In this document: piece after piece, positions 39,771 to 51,900 of the stretch
Position numbering within the stretch: position 1 is the stretch's first letter
How the letters are laid out: every line of letters starts with the position of its first letter
Program-made: the position numbers and the translations under genes
Origin: Euphorbia lathyris
Taxonomy: Eukaryota > Streptophyta > Magnoliopsida > Malpighiales > Euphorbiaceae
Assembly (NCBI RefSeq): GCF_963576675.1
Contig: NC_088913.1
Coordinates: 81,901,001-81,965,000, forward strand
Direction: 5' to 3'
Length of the DNA stretch: 64,000 nt
The notes under the pieces: generated by a model
Seen by the model: only the letters and a program-made list of their open reading frames with translations
The model's database searches: none
What the model was told of the DNA's origin: nothing

Positions 39771-39821
<51 letters not shown>

Positions 39822-42800
39822 ATTGCTCTTAAATAAAACATATCAATGTAGTCTCTTAATCTACATGTATCCCATGTATTTCTAGTGTATTACATGTATC
39901 AAAGCCTTGTTTTGGCTTCTGTTTTGGGTTTCTCGATTGAGATTCCAGTATTTGTTTTCTGCCTTGTGAGCAGAATTTGTGGGTTTGTATTTTCAGCTGT
40001 TTCTTTCAACATTACTGTCTGTCTTGTGAGAAGAGTCTGATTTCACCTCAACGTACTGTCGCCGTTCCTCTTCCGCCTCCGTCGCCTCTCTGTTTCCCAC
40101 CAGTCTGTCCAGTTAGTTTGCCGGTGAATCTCCTTTTGTGCAATTACGTTGCTGGCAGCCTCTTGCGTGTTGTGCTTCGACTGAGTTTTCCTTGTCTATT
40201 TCCGATGAAGCTTGATGTTCCTCTGTAGTCTCTCCTGCCCGATTTGTTCTTCTAGGTTGCATCTCCCGAATTACGTTTTATGTTCCAAAGTATCTTGAGT
40301 TTCTTGTTTTGAGTTGTATTGTCTTTAAGACTACATTATAAGTATCTATAGCAAGCTGAGCATGATTAAAATCCATGCTTCAGCTTGAGGGGAGTGTTGG
40401 AGCATAAGTCAATGTTATTAATGAATAGCATGCCTAAGGCTGCTGTAGGGCTGCAGGCTGCTGTAGGGCTGCTAGAGATGCTGGTAGGGTCAATTTGTCT
40501 CCTTGATTGAAGGAGAACCTTGTACGTATATGTGTATTGCTCTTAAAAAGAACATAGCAATGTAGTCTCTTAAGATACCATGTATTTCTAGTGTATAACA
40601 AAAAAGTAATAAAAATCCATAAACAAAAGATTGCTAGAGGGAGGAATATTATGATGATTTAAGACCTTGTGCCAAGGGTCAATAAAATTGCACTTCCTTG
40701 ATTCCAAAATTCAACACAGCAATCCATCACTGAACTTACAGTTGCTGAAGGAAAAAATCCCATCACATAAATACTCACAATAGGTTTGCATATCCTATGT
40801 AGTAGAAATAAGTTGATATGACAAAGATAGAAACTGTCAACACCTCAGCATCACATATATGAGCAACCATCACATGATTTTCAAAAATTTCAGTTCTTTC
40901 TACAATCAAAGTCCACAAATTTCCTTTATGTTGGAGCTTCAGATAAAAGATGCAAGCTGACAACTGATATGTTTCAGGTATGTTGACAGAAAATCAAAGC
41001 TAAAAGTAAAAGTAGTTGCTAGCTTGGACTTGTTGTTTTTTATTCCTTCAATGATTGAAAACAAGGGCTCACAAGAGAGAACTCTTCAATCACATAGATC
41101 TCAACTTTTTCTGAAATTAGAGCTTGTTTCCTTCTTGTTTCCCCATTTGTTAAATGACACAGCAGTTATGATAAAAGAAATCAGTGCCCTTACTAAAGAA
41201 TAACTGCCACTATGTAAATAACATACACAATAGGCTCACACCTGAAACTACCTTGGTTCTAATTTAAAATGGACAAAACAGAGACATAATAAATGAAACA
41301 CACAAATTGACGGATCAGAAGAAACCATGAAACAGAACCATGAAACAGATACTTTAAGCACATACAGAGGGTCAATGATGCCATAATATCTCTCCAAAGA
41401 CCACCTTTTTAACATATTGTCAAGAGTTCCTATTCAAGATCATGAAAGATGAAAATAATTATACAACAGAGCTACAGTTTTAGGATTCCAGGCAAGAGTG
41501 TAGACTAACAAAAAACATAATATGTTCTAATGTATTCAAAGAAGCCAGTAATCCAGAATAGTTTGAGTCAAGTATATAGACCCTTGATTGAAATACCAGA
41601 TTAACTAAGGTCCACATCTATTTAAGGTTTTCTCTTCCATTTTGCTCTCTGTTGTGTGAATATGTTTTCCTCTATTCTGCTCAACTATATATTTTTACAG
41701 ATTTTTAAATGTAAAGAATGTTATGGACAGAGAAGTAAATTTTGAAACACAGTGCATAGAATAGCACAGTAAAAGAAGATATGATTAGAATTTAAAATAA
41801 ACAAATAAGAAAAGTTAAAATTTCAGTATGCATTAACACACTCAAAGGGCTATTAACACAAATAGGATATAAAGTGAAATGTACCTGCTGAATATCCTGA
41901 TCAGAGCTATTAGGAGTAAGACATGCTTGGATAGCCATGGGTCTTGCAGAGCACAAAATGCGTCTAACCTAGCAGACGACAAAAGTACACAGTAAAAGAA
42001 GAGAAAGAATTGAAATTGTAGCAAAGCAAGAAAGTGTAATCGCAGTTTATGATGAAGGGTGTTAATAACCATATGTAAAATTAAGCCATACCAAGCAAAA
42101 AAAAAAGGGCGGCCCGGTCGCACTATGCGTCCTCGCTGGGCGAGGGTCCGGGGAGGGATCCCACCACAAGGGTGTACTGGGGGCAAGCCTTCCCCTGCCA
42201 ATTTATTTGGCAAGAGGCCGCTCCTAAGACTCGAACCCGTGACCTCTTGGTCACACGACAACAACGTTTACCGTTGCGCCAAGGCTCGCCCTCGTGTAAA
42301 ATTAAGCCATACCAAGCAGACACCAAAAAAAAAATGAACCATATACATTAAGCAATATAACTTCATAACACCTTAACAGTACATCAGAAGCATTTCATAT
42401 AACAAAATAACAAAGATTCATATACAAGGGCAATTGACCATAGATCAATTCGAAAAGTTACAATTGCATCATTGAGGTATTGATGATCAATCGCTAAGGA
42501 CAAAAGCAAACCTCATTAAGTCGTAGATCTCGACCATACCGCAACTGACTGCTAGAGTTAAAGATGTGCTCCATACCATCCATCATCGACCCATCAGCAG
42601 AATCACTATCCTCAAACTTGGAACTCTCTGATCCAGTTGATTCAGAAACAGCGGAAGGAATTGTCACTGGATGCAAATGTAACATGTAAGGTACAGATAT
42701 GGATATTAAATTCACATTTGGGTGGGTTTCAAGATCCTTGGATTTGTGAGAATGATCTAAATGTGGCAAAGCTAGATCTTCTCGACCAAGAAGCGCATAT

Positions 42801-42895
42801 GCAGCTGCAGGCCAGTCAATCGGAGGAGACTCCCGGCACTTATCTAACACCTACGAATAAATGACAATCATTTCAGTATATAACGGTTTCCCATC

Positions 42896-42932
<37 letters not shown>

Positions 42933-45900
42933 AGCTGATGCAATCTTTCAATTGATGCCACTTATTATACCAATTGAAATAATTCTAAAACTAAAAAGAT
43001 TTTACATTCCCCACCATGTTCACACAGAATAATCTAATTGTGTGAAGCATGGAAACATTGATTTTGAACAGATCGCAAGTTTTGGAAACTGAAACCTACA
43101 AACTTGTAATGTTTCTCTAATTTTTAAAAATTGGAAATTCATATCGTAAAACGAAATGTGTTTCTTGAAACAGAATTTTAAATGTTTCTGTTTCCTATAT
43201 TTTCTAAAAATGTCGATTCTTGGTGTCTGTTTGGGCTTCCTTGCTACATAGTCTAGTACTACCTTCTGTGCTGAAATAATCATCAATTTTAATTCCTTTC
43301 CTTTTGCTACTAGAAATTATAAAATCATTTGAAAATCAATAAAATCTGCATTCGAATTACAAATGTGACACAATACAGCCCAACTTACATGTCGGAGAGG
43401 AAGAGATACACCAAACGGAAGGGAGTCAAGCTGTTGAAGTCCGAATCTTTCCCCAACCATTGCTAAAACAGTTAGCTCCTCGTTTGTGCAAAATGAACCC
43501 GTAGCAACATTACAGTAAACACCAGATGACAGCTTCTTCCCTATCTGCTTACCACCACATAATAAACTATAGAAGGATACTATCTTCCGTGCTGAGTTAA
43601 CAACTGAACTTCCATCTTTGCAAATTAAAGGTGGGAGATCACTTATATTAGTAGAACTACAACCAAGTTGTAAACAGTTCTCAAGCCATCTGAAGATACT
43701 AGGAGGAGTTCTTGCGGAGAAAGTTTTTGTACATCTCCCGAATTTCTTAAATAGGCTGGGAAAATCACGTATATAATGTTCCAGATAACTTTGCTCGCCA
43801 AGAGACTTGGCAATACTGCCTAACAGAATGGCCAAAAGTTCCAGGTCCCTACAAGACGAAGGTTGTGGTTATCATCTAAAAAAAAAAAATTAAATGGCAC
43901 ATCAACATAGTATTGGAAAAAACTTAAGCAAATTATTAACCAAAGAGAAAAACCATTTTCAACCCCAAATCGGCATGCTACTACATAAGTTAAATAGGAA
44001 TCAACTGGAAATCTCACAAGCTACAGAATAACTTACAGGTCATTTCAGTTGATAAAAAAGTTTACAAGAAGTAAATATTGGACCTAGTTGCCGAGTGAAG
44101 CAGTCAAACTAAATTTCCTACTTAACTTAAATTTTTCCTCTGCTATATGGTCTGAAAACCTGATGTGCTTTAGGGGGAAGGAAGAAAAAAACACACACAA
44201 CACAGGACTTATATGCTATTGTTTTGCACATTGTAGCTTACAGAGTTCAGTAAGTCAGTGAGTTGAAAGAATGCCATTCCAATTCATAATGCCAAATTTG
44301 ATTTTCTGTCATATGGCACAGATACCAGAAGAAACAGTGGGAACAACATGGAAAGGAAGCAGGAGATTTCAGGAACCAACAACTACTTTACAGAATAGTT
44401 TTATTTAAGCAGACTACTACAATTTAGCATCAAAACTAAAATTAAACTCACTGTTTGCGAAGACTATCCAGCTTCAGACTTTCATATAGTGCATGCAGCG
44501 AACCCAAGCTCTCCTGTAATATCTTAGAGAAAAATGCTTTGTTTGAACTTTCTTCACCTTCCATATTCAGTCGAGAACAATCCCTTTCTTCCATGTCAGT
44601 TGATATTTCAGAAGAAATTACAGTAATGAAATTAAAGTTTGTGTAGTCCTTATGAAATTTGCTGTTAAGAAGGAAGTCCCAGGATGAGCACGGAGGTGAA
44701 CTCAAATGCTTCTGAGAGCTTGCACTAGGTTTACCACACATTCCTAGAATAACACTACAAAATGAGTCCCACTCTGAATCAACAGTAGAATTACCCCTTG
44801 TCAGGTACTCAGAGTCATTATCTCCCCATAGAAGAAAAAGAAAGTGATTATATAAACTGGAACTGAGCCCCTCAGCCATTGCTGTGATACAGTCGTTCAC
44901 CAACGAAGATGAAGGATTTCTTCGTAATGCACATCGAAACATCTAGGGAAAAAATATATATATAGTGAAGGATCAAAAATAACCAACAAAGTAATTTTGA
45001 ATGAAACAAAAGAAACAAATATTTCGAGATACTAATACCACCTAACATTGAGTTTTCAAGAAACTGATAGATGCAACAAATCTGTCATTTTCCTCTAATC
45101 CTACTTGCCTAGGGAGAAAAGTAACTGCAACATAAAATAGGAAGCTAAAATCTGGAATAAAGTTATCCAATAATGAACATGTTACAGTCTTAAAAATTAA
45201 CTAATAGACATGGCAACAATTCAAGAAAGTTTGAGATAAACACAACTTGACAACAACCATGAAAATGAAATTATTAATAAATAAAACTAACTGAATATTG
45301 TAATTAATATTTAATAAGTTGCCCTAATAAACCTTTCCAGATACACAAATTAATTTACCTGCCCATTATTTGTTATTAGATTAACACGCCCCTCCACAGC
45401 ATCAGCGAATCCTACAATCTTTATGTCATGGGGAACGGAAACAGCCTCAGAAAACTCTGTATTATGCACATCACCTTTACCCAAAGTAGACGGCACAAAA
45501 TACTTGCATAGGCACTGCTTTCCAGACTGCATTAGGAAACAAAAACCCATCAATCGTACACATCAGGAAAGGAAGATTATACAAAGAAAAGGTGAAAAGA
45601 AGTTTAACAAACCAATATTCACTATCCCAAGGAAAAATTCATAAACAATGTACATGTGTGGAATGATGTATTCTATAAAACAGCCTGTTGCAGATGGGTA
45701 ATCGTAACCTAACTTATTGTCGTAGAGAAATCCAAGATCTCATAAGCTCAATAAAGAGATAATTTTGTGGTTACAAAAACAATGAATTATCGATCAGAAA
45801 ACTTATTCTACTAAAATTTGAAATTCTCCTTGAACTATTACTAAATGTTACATCATAGATTTAGCATATAATCCCAAGAACCAGGTTTAACCAAAGTAAA

Positions 45901-48900
45901 ATCGATACAAAATTGCAAAGAAAGGGGCAGTGGTTATAAATAGTGTAAGATGATCAAAGCAATAGTTGGCTAGCTTAGGATTTTATATGCAGATAACAAA
46001 TCTTAACATACTCTTACAAAAATTAGATTCAGATTAGATAATAGGAGCAAGAAACTGTCAGTACTACCATTTATCAGAATCCGTTGCAAAAACAATATTA
46101 CAGGACCGTTAGCATTCAAATAAGTCATATTATTATTGACATAATTAGCATTCAAATAAAAGTGCAAAAGGACTGTTAGAAATGATTAATATACTAAAAC
46201 TTACATAAAGAAGAAGTGTACTTTCTGGAGACAAAACAATGATGTCCGTATATGGCAAGAGTCCTGCTTTCACTCTGAGAAGAAAATAGGCGGATGAAAA
46301 TCAAGTGCATGCTGCTCCATCAGTGAATAAGTGCTCAAAATAAAAATCAAGTGGATGAAAAAGGAAAAGTCAGCTCTACCTCGGACGTGTTACAACCACT
46401 GGTGCAGCTGCAATTGCGGGTATGCTCCAGCTCATGTCAGGTTTAACATCAAAGATGATTTCATTATTGATTTCAAGACTTTGGAGCCTTAACGACAACA
46501 ACTTCTTCTGTTCTTGAAGAAGAAAACATACAATAAGAGCTGCATCATCATCAGTTGCAAGAAAAACCTGGTAAACATGAAAAAGAACAAATTGCATTAT
46601 GGCACCATCTAAACAACTATCCAAAACACAAAGACAAGAGCAGAAAAATTATCAACCAAATTCACCAAATGCAGACAAGATGCGCCTAGAATGCAAAGAA
46701 GCATTGAGCTTCTAACATAGTACAGAAACGGAAAAAACACATAACTGGAAGAGTATACATGGCGATCAAACTAATGCAAAGAAAGATTTGATTTTCAAAG
46801 GAAGAAAAAAAGGCTAAAACGCAAAACTATTGAAAATTAAATCACCAAAAAAGAAAAAAGGACGAAAAGAAGTGGGTCAATTATACCAATGGTCATTGAA
46901 GTTTTTATTTTATAACATAATAGTCATACAATTTTATTTCATAACAAGAAAATAATTAATCATTAATTCTTTTCACCTAAAATCATCATGGATAGAAAGC
47001 AGCCAACACCTAGCTGAAAATGACAGCGTAAACAATGGCATTGTCATCAGAAGTTCACATTACAAGTCATCTCTCTATTATTTAATCCATAAAATCTCTC
47101 TTACCAAAACTTAGTTGGAAAAAGAAATCTGCAATAACTCCATAATCTCTCTTGGGCAGAAGCATTGATTTCGTGAAATGGAGTTATGACAAATTGATCC
47201 TCCACCAGTAGCTTCCCAGCCCTGCACATATCTTTGGCTACCAATTCAGTGCCTTCCTATTTGGTTGATTATCATTATTATTTGACTTCCAGTTTCCACC
47301 ATCGTCTATTCTTCTACTTCAAAGCCATTCACTACTCCATTTCTTATTTAGCATTAAGTTTTTTATAACAAATGAATCCCTTCTCACAAGGCTTTATCTG
47401 TAGGCATTAATTGTTAGTAGGAACCCAAGACTTGCTCTAAAGCAGTTGTCCAAAGTGGAAGCAAGCTATGGAGGATGAACTTATTTCCTTAAGTAACAAT
47501 AACACTTGGGAGCTTACAAATCTTCTCTCTGAAAAATGTTTTGTTAGTTGTCAAGTGTATCATATCAAGTATGATTTTGATGGCAGTATTGAGCGCTATA
47601 AGGTGGGTTTGGTTGCAAAAGGTCTACGCAAGGCGAGGGATTAGATTTTATTGATAAACTATCACTAGTTGTGAAAATTGCAGCTTCCAGTAGACTTCTT
47701 GATGCCGCTTCAGCTTATAACTGGCATTTGGAAACTTGTGACATCAACAATGCCTTTTTGCACAGTAATCTCACAGATGAAGTATACATGCAATTGTCCT
47801 CAAGTGTTGTTGCTACTTATAACTGGTATTTTATTAATTATTCTCTCTGATACAGCCCCGCACGAGAATGTTCCTTGAAGCGTGTACAACCCAGACCCAT
47901 AGCACCATGTGTTGAAATTCCATTAACAAATGGAGTTGACAGGATTGGAACCCTCTACCACTTGGTCTAAGATACTTTAATATCATATCAAGAAAAGTCT
48001 TAACCACCCGAGAAGGTACCTTAAAGGAGGATTGCCTCACATATATAAGGAGCCATATAGCTTCTTAATTAAGCAATATGAGATATCTAACACAAACACC
48101 CCTCACGCCCAAAACCATCTAGAGCATGAAGCAAATATCCAAAGGGGGTCCAACATTGAATATAAGGCTTCGATACCATGTTAACACATAGAAGATAGGA
48201 GAATTGTATATTTTGTATTATGAATTGATACACATAAAACATATACATGAGTATGCTATGCATGGAAGAAATTAAATCTAACTCCTATGATTATGGAATT
48301 CAATCCTTATTTATATGTAATCTAATTCCTATAATCAAGGTACAAGTTGTAGCAGTGTATACACACATAATCGATTAATTTTATGTGTTTTTCGGTTAAC
48401 AATCAATTTCAAAATGAAAAACCATTCCCTAGTCCTTCAATTTCAGTTCATCTATTTTCCAGTTCGATTTCAGCTTCCAAGGTCGGTTTTACAATTAGTT
48501 TTGTGCAACCCTAAATGCTTTGACAGATTAGATAATCATTCTTAAATCTTAATCTCAAGGGATACATGATGCATACCCAACTTTAGGCTGAGAATCTTCA
48601 AGAAGCTTCGGGAAGTTATAGTTGTTAGAGTTTGTTAATTTTAGAGAAGAAGTTAGTTAACCAGATAGTTTCTATTTTCTATGTACATAATATTCTAAAT
48701 GTATAGATGCAACTCAACTATATACACAAAAAATTTACAATTTCTCTCCATTTCATCAAGGCATACTATTAACTAAAACCAAAAAGATGAAACCTCAAAA
48801 AACTGTGTATACTATAAGGCTAAATTCTAGAGTTTGAAAGACACCAAATAAACTTTAAAAAGGCACCTTAGAAGCAGCTACTTGGGCACCTTTCCCTTGC

Positions 48901-51900
48901 CATATTCTACGGAAGCAGATTCGCTCAGCTATTACACCAGCTGGAAGAGCATCATTTGATCTAACGTTTGGCACTTCAAGGTTATAATTGGCAACTTCAG
49001 CAACCCACACAGAATGTTGCAGCTTTCCTGCATTAAAAAATCAATATCATGCAATAGAACATGGGAAAGAAAAATGGAAGAGATCAATAAATACAGTTTT
49101 ATCTAGAAAATGAAAGGGTAAATAATTTATTAGTCCCTTAGTTTTTACCTAACACACTGTTTAGTCCCCTATTTTGAAAAACACATTTTAAGGTCCCTAT
49201 CTTTTGCCAATATTAACCTTGTGGTCCTTTTATCTATATTTTTTAGATTTTTAACCGAATATATCTTAGCTTTTAGGACAACCACAATACAATACAAGTT
49301 GACCATGTTACTCTTTTATTTTATATATATCTATTTATGCTACTCCCTCCATTCTCAAATAAGTGTCGTTTTAGATAATTGTTTTTGTTCTTTTTTAAGT
49401 GTCGTTTTCGTTTTTCAATAAAATTTAGTATAGTTTTTTGGTCTAAGCATTTAAATTTCGTCTTGATTTGTGTGTTTTTTAAGCTTTCAAAGTTTTTTCT
49501 CCAACCATTATAGGAGAGAGAATTTTTACTTAGTTAATCCATGTAAATTTATTAATTTAAGTGCATATTAATTGAGTTTCTTAATTTGTGTGAAAAACTC
49601 TAAAATGACACTTATTTGAGAATGGAGGGAGTAAAATATAACGATTACAAGTCTAAAAAACTAGACAAAAGGACCAAAGAGTTAATATTGGCAAAAGCTA
49701 GGGACCTTATAATGTGCTTTTCAAAATAGGGGGACTAAATAGTGTGTTAGGTAAAAAGTAAGGGAAGGGACTAATAAATTATTTACCCAAAATGAAATAG
49801 GATATACCTTTATTAAATGACACCATTAAAGGAATTTGATGACTAGTCCAAATTGTTCTTTCATCAAAATCCTTCATTAAGCTCAATTTTCCTCTCTCTT
49901 CAGTATAAGTCAACTGACAGAATCAAGTAACATAGATGAGAGAGAATGAGAACTTGCCTTCAAAACTAGAAACTAAAACAGAAGAATGAGAATATGTATA
50001 GGTACCTGGGGCTCTTCTAATAAATCCTTCAGAATCAGGTGTGAAGAAAGTGAAGTTGTGTCCACTTTGTTTACATGATCATATGTACCCAATAATGTAG
50101 AGTTGTGTTGTGGACTGACCCCAACATCTCTCCTACGACGTAGCATATCGCGTGCACCCAATAAAGGACTTGTGGATGAATAAGTAGAATGCAGTGTTGA
50201 ACTCCCTCCAGTTGCTGGCTGGAGTAGTAAACCATACGGAAGAGGCCATATCGATGTAATAGTACATGGGAGCGGAATAGATACTACTTCACCTGGTAAA
50301 ATAAAAAGATTAAGATGGTTTTGTTTTTTATTTTTATTTTTTGAACATTAGGAATGAATCAAGTTCAACCTATGAAACGAAATGGATAATCTAAAAATGC
50401 ACAGTTTTTTTGAGTAAACAAAATATATTATGGCAGCATTAATACAAAGGTATATACCAAGCATTAATAATTCGTTCTCAATTTACCACATAAAAAAATC
50501 TTTATTAGACATATAGATCTCTGATGTCGCCCTCTTCAATGAATTTCAGCATTATGTTTAAAATGAGAAGCCAAGCAATTAAAAGGAGGAATTTGTGCAC
50601 ATTGCAACAAGTAAGAAATACAAATCTAACAGCATTGAGTTACTTAGTACATGTTACGAACCATGTGAATACACTGGAAACACATGGGATACCATATAGA
50701 CTAAAACTATATGAATATATTTCATTCAAGGAGAATACACACATATATACACATTAAGGATACTACCTAGACAGCTACAGCCCATACCTAGACAGACCCA
50801 TACCATGCTTACATTATTACACTCCCCCTCAAGTTGGCGCATGGATTTTAATCATGCTCAGCTTGCTACAGATACAGAATACATAGTCTTAAAGACAATA
50901 CAACTCAAAACAAGAAACTCCAGATACTTTGGAATATAAAACATAGACGCAATCTAGAAAAACAAATCGGACAGGAGAGATGGCATTGGAACATCAAGCT
51001 TCATTGGAAAAGGACAAGCAAAATCAGTTGAAGCAACACACACGAGGTGCCAGCAGTGTCATTGCACAAAAAGAGATTCACCGGAAAACTAACTAGACAA
51101 ACAGGTTAGAAACAGAGAGACTAAGGCCGCGGAAGAGGAACGGCGACAATCCGGTGAGATGAACTGAGACTTGGAACCCTAGGTCCAAACAATCTGCTCA
51201 CAAGGCAGACAATAATGCTGAAGAAAACAGCCCAAAAATACTAACCCAGAAATTCTGCACACAAGGGCAGAAAATGAAGCCAAACTAGGCTCTTATACCA
51301 TGTGACAAACCATGTGAATACACTGGAAATACATGGGATACCATATAGACTAAAACTATATGAATATATTTCATTCAAGGAGAGTAACATATATATACAC
51401 ATTAAGGATACTACCTAGACAGCTACAACCCATACCTAGACAGACTCATACCTAAGACCCATACCATGCTTACATTATTACGCTGCTTACATTATTACAG
51501 TACAATATACGAGAATATGATTTTGGCAAAAAGCAAATCCTCACAAAAAATGTATATCCATACTATTGTATTAATACTACTGCATTATGGAAGGAAACCC
51601 TGCTTACCCGATATTTTGTATATTGTTAGAGAATCCATTTGTAAGATACAAAGCATAGCCTCCAAAGTATCATCCAGACGACACCAGCATGCCTATAACA
51701 GACTTAGTAGTAATCAACACAAATCCAATGACATAAAGAGAGTTATGAAGTAATGCTACTCAAGGTAAATACATATTGCCACCTACAAATGAAGGAAGTT
51801 CAATGTTTGATGGGATGAAGAGATAATAGTGTCAGGATTCTCAAAAAAAAAAAGAGTAGGGATAAGAGTCAAATTTGCCCCTGAAGTTATTCGAGAAGTT

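Larger units (their letters stand above)
41885..44942 (-). other. APC1: APC1 exons 10-13 (central region)
   Basis: Exons: 44942-44452, 43848-43389, 42850-42512, 41968-41885. Exon 10 (491 nt) begins MFRCALRRNPSSSLVNDCITAMAEG as an internal codon run, not a start. Exon 11 carries FPSLFKKFGRC and VLAMVGERFGLQQLDSLPFG. Exon 12 encodes the acidic, serine-rich linker (SESTGSESSKFEDSDSADG), a plausible phosphorylated loop. Exon 13 encodes VRRILCSARPMAIQ, leading into the PC-repeat half. Intron 12 holds an Au SINE and intron 11 a 30-base A-run. Confidence 0.93.

Noticed and set aside
39977..40228. ORF of 83 codons in the TRIM interior
   Set aside because: The homologous interior at 50652-51499 does not keep this frame, so it is not coding.
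44448..44942. 164-codon ORF beginning MFRC as a separate gene
   Set aside because: It is APC1 exon 10: acceptor AG precedes it, donor GTGAGT ends it, and phase fits both neighbours.
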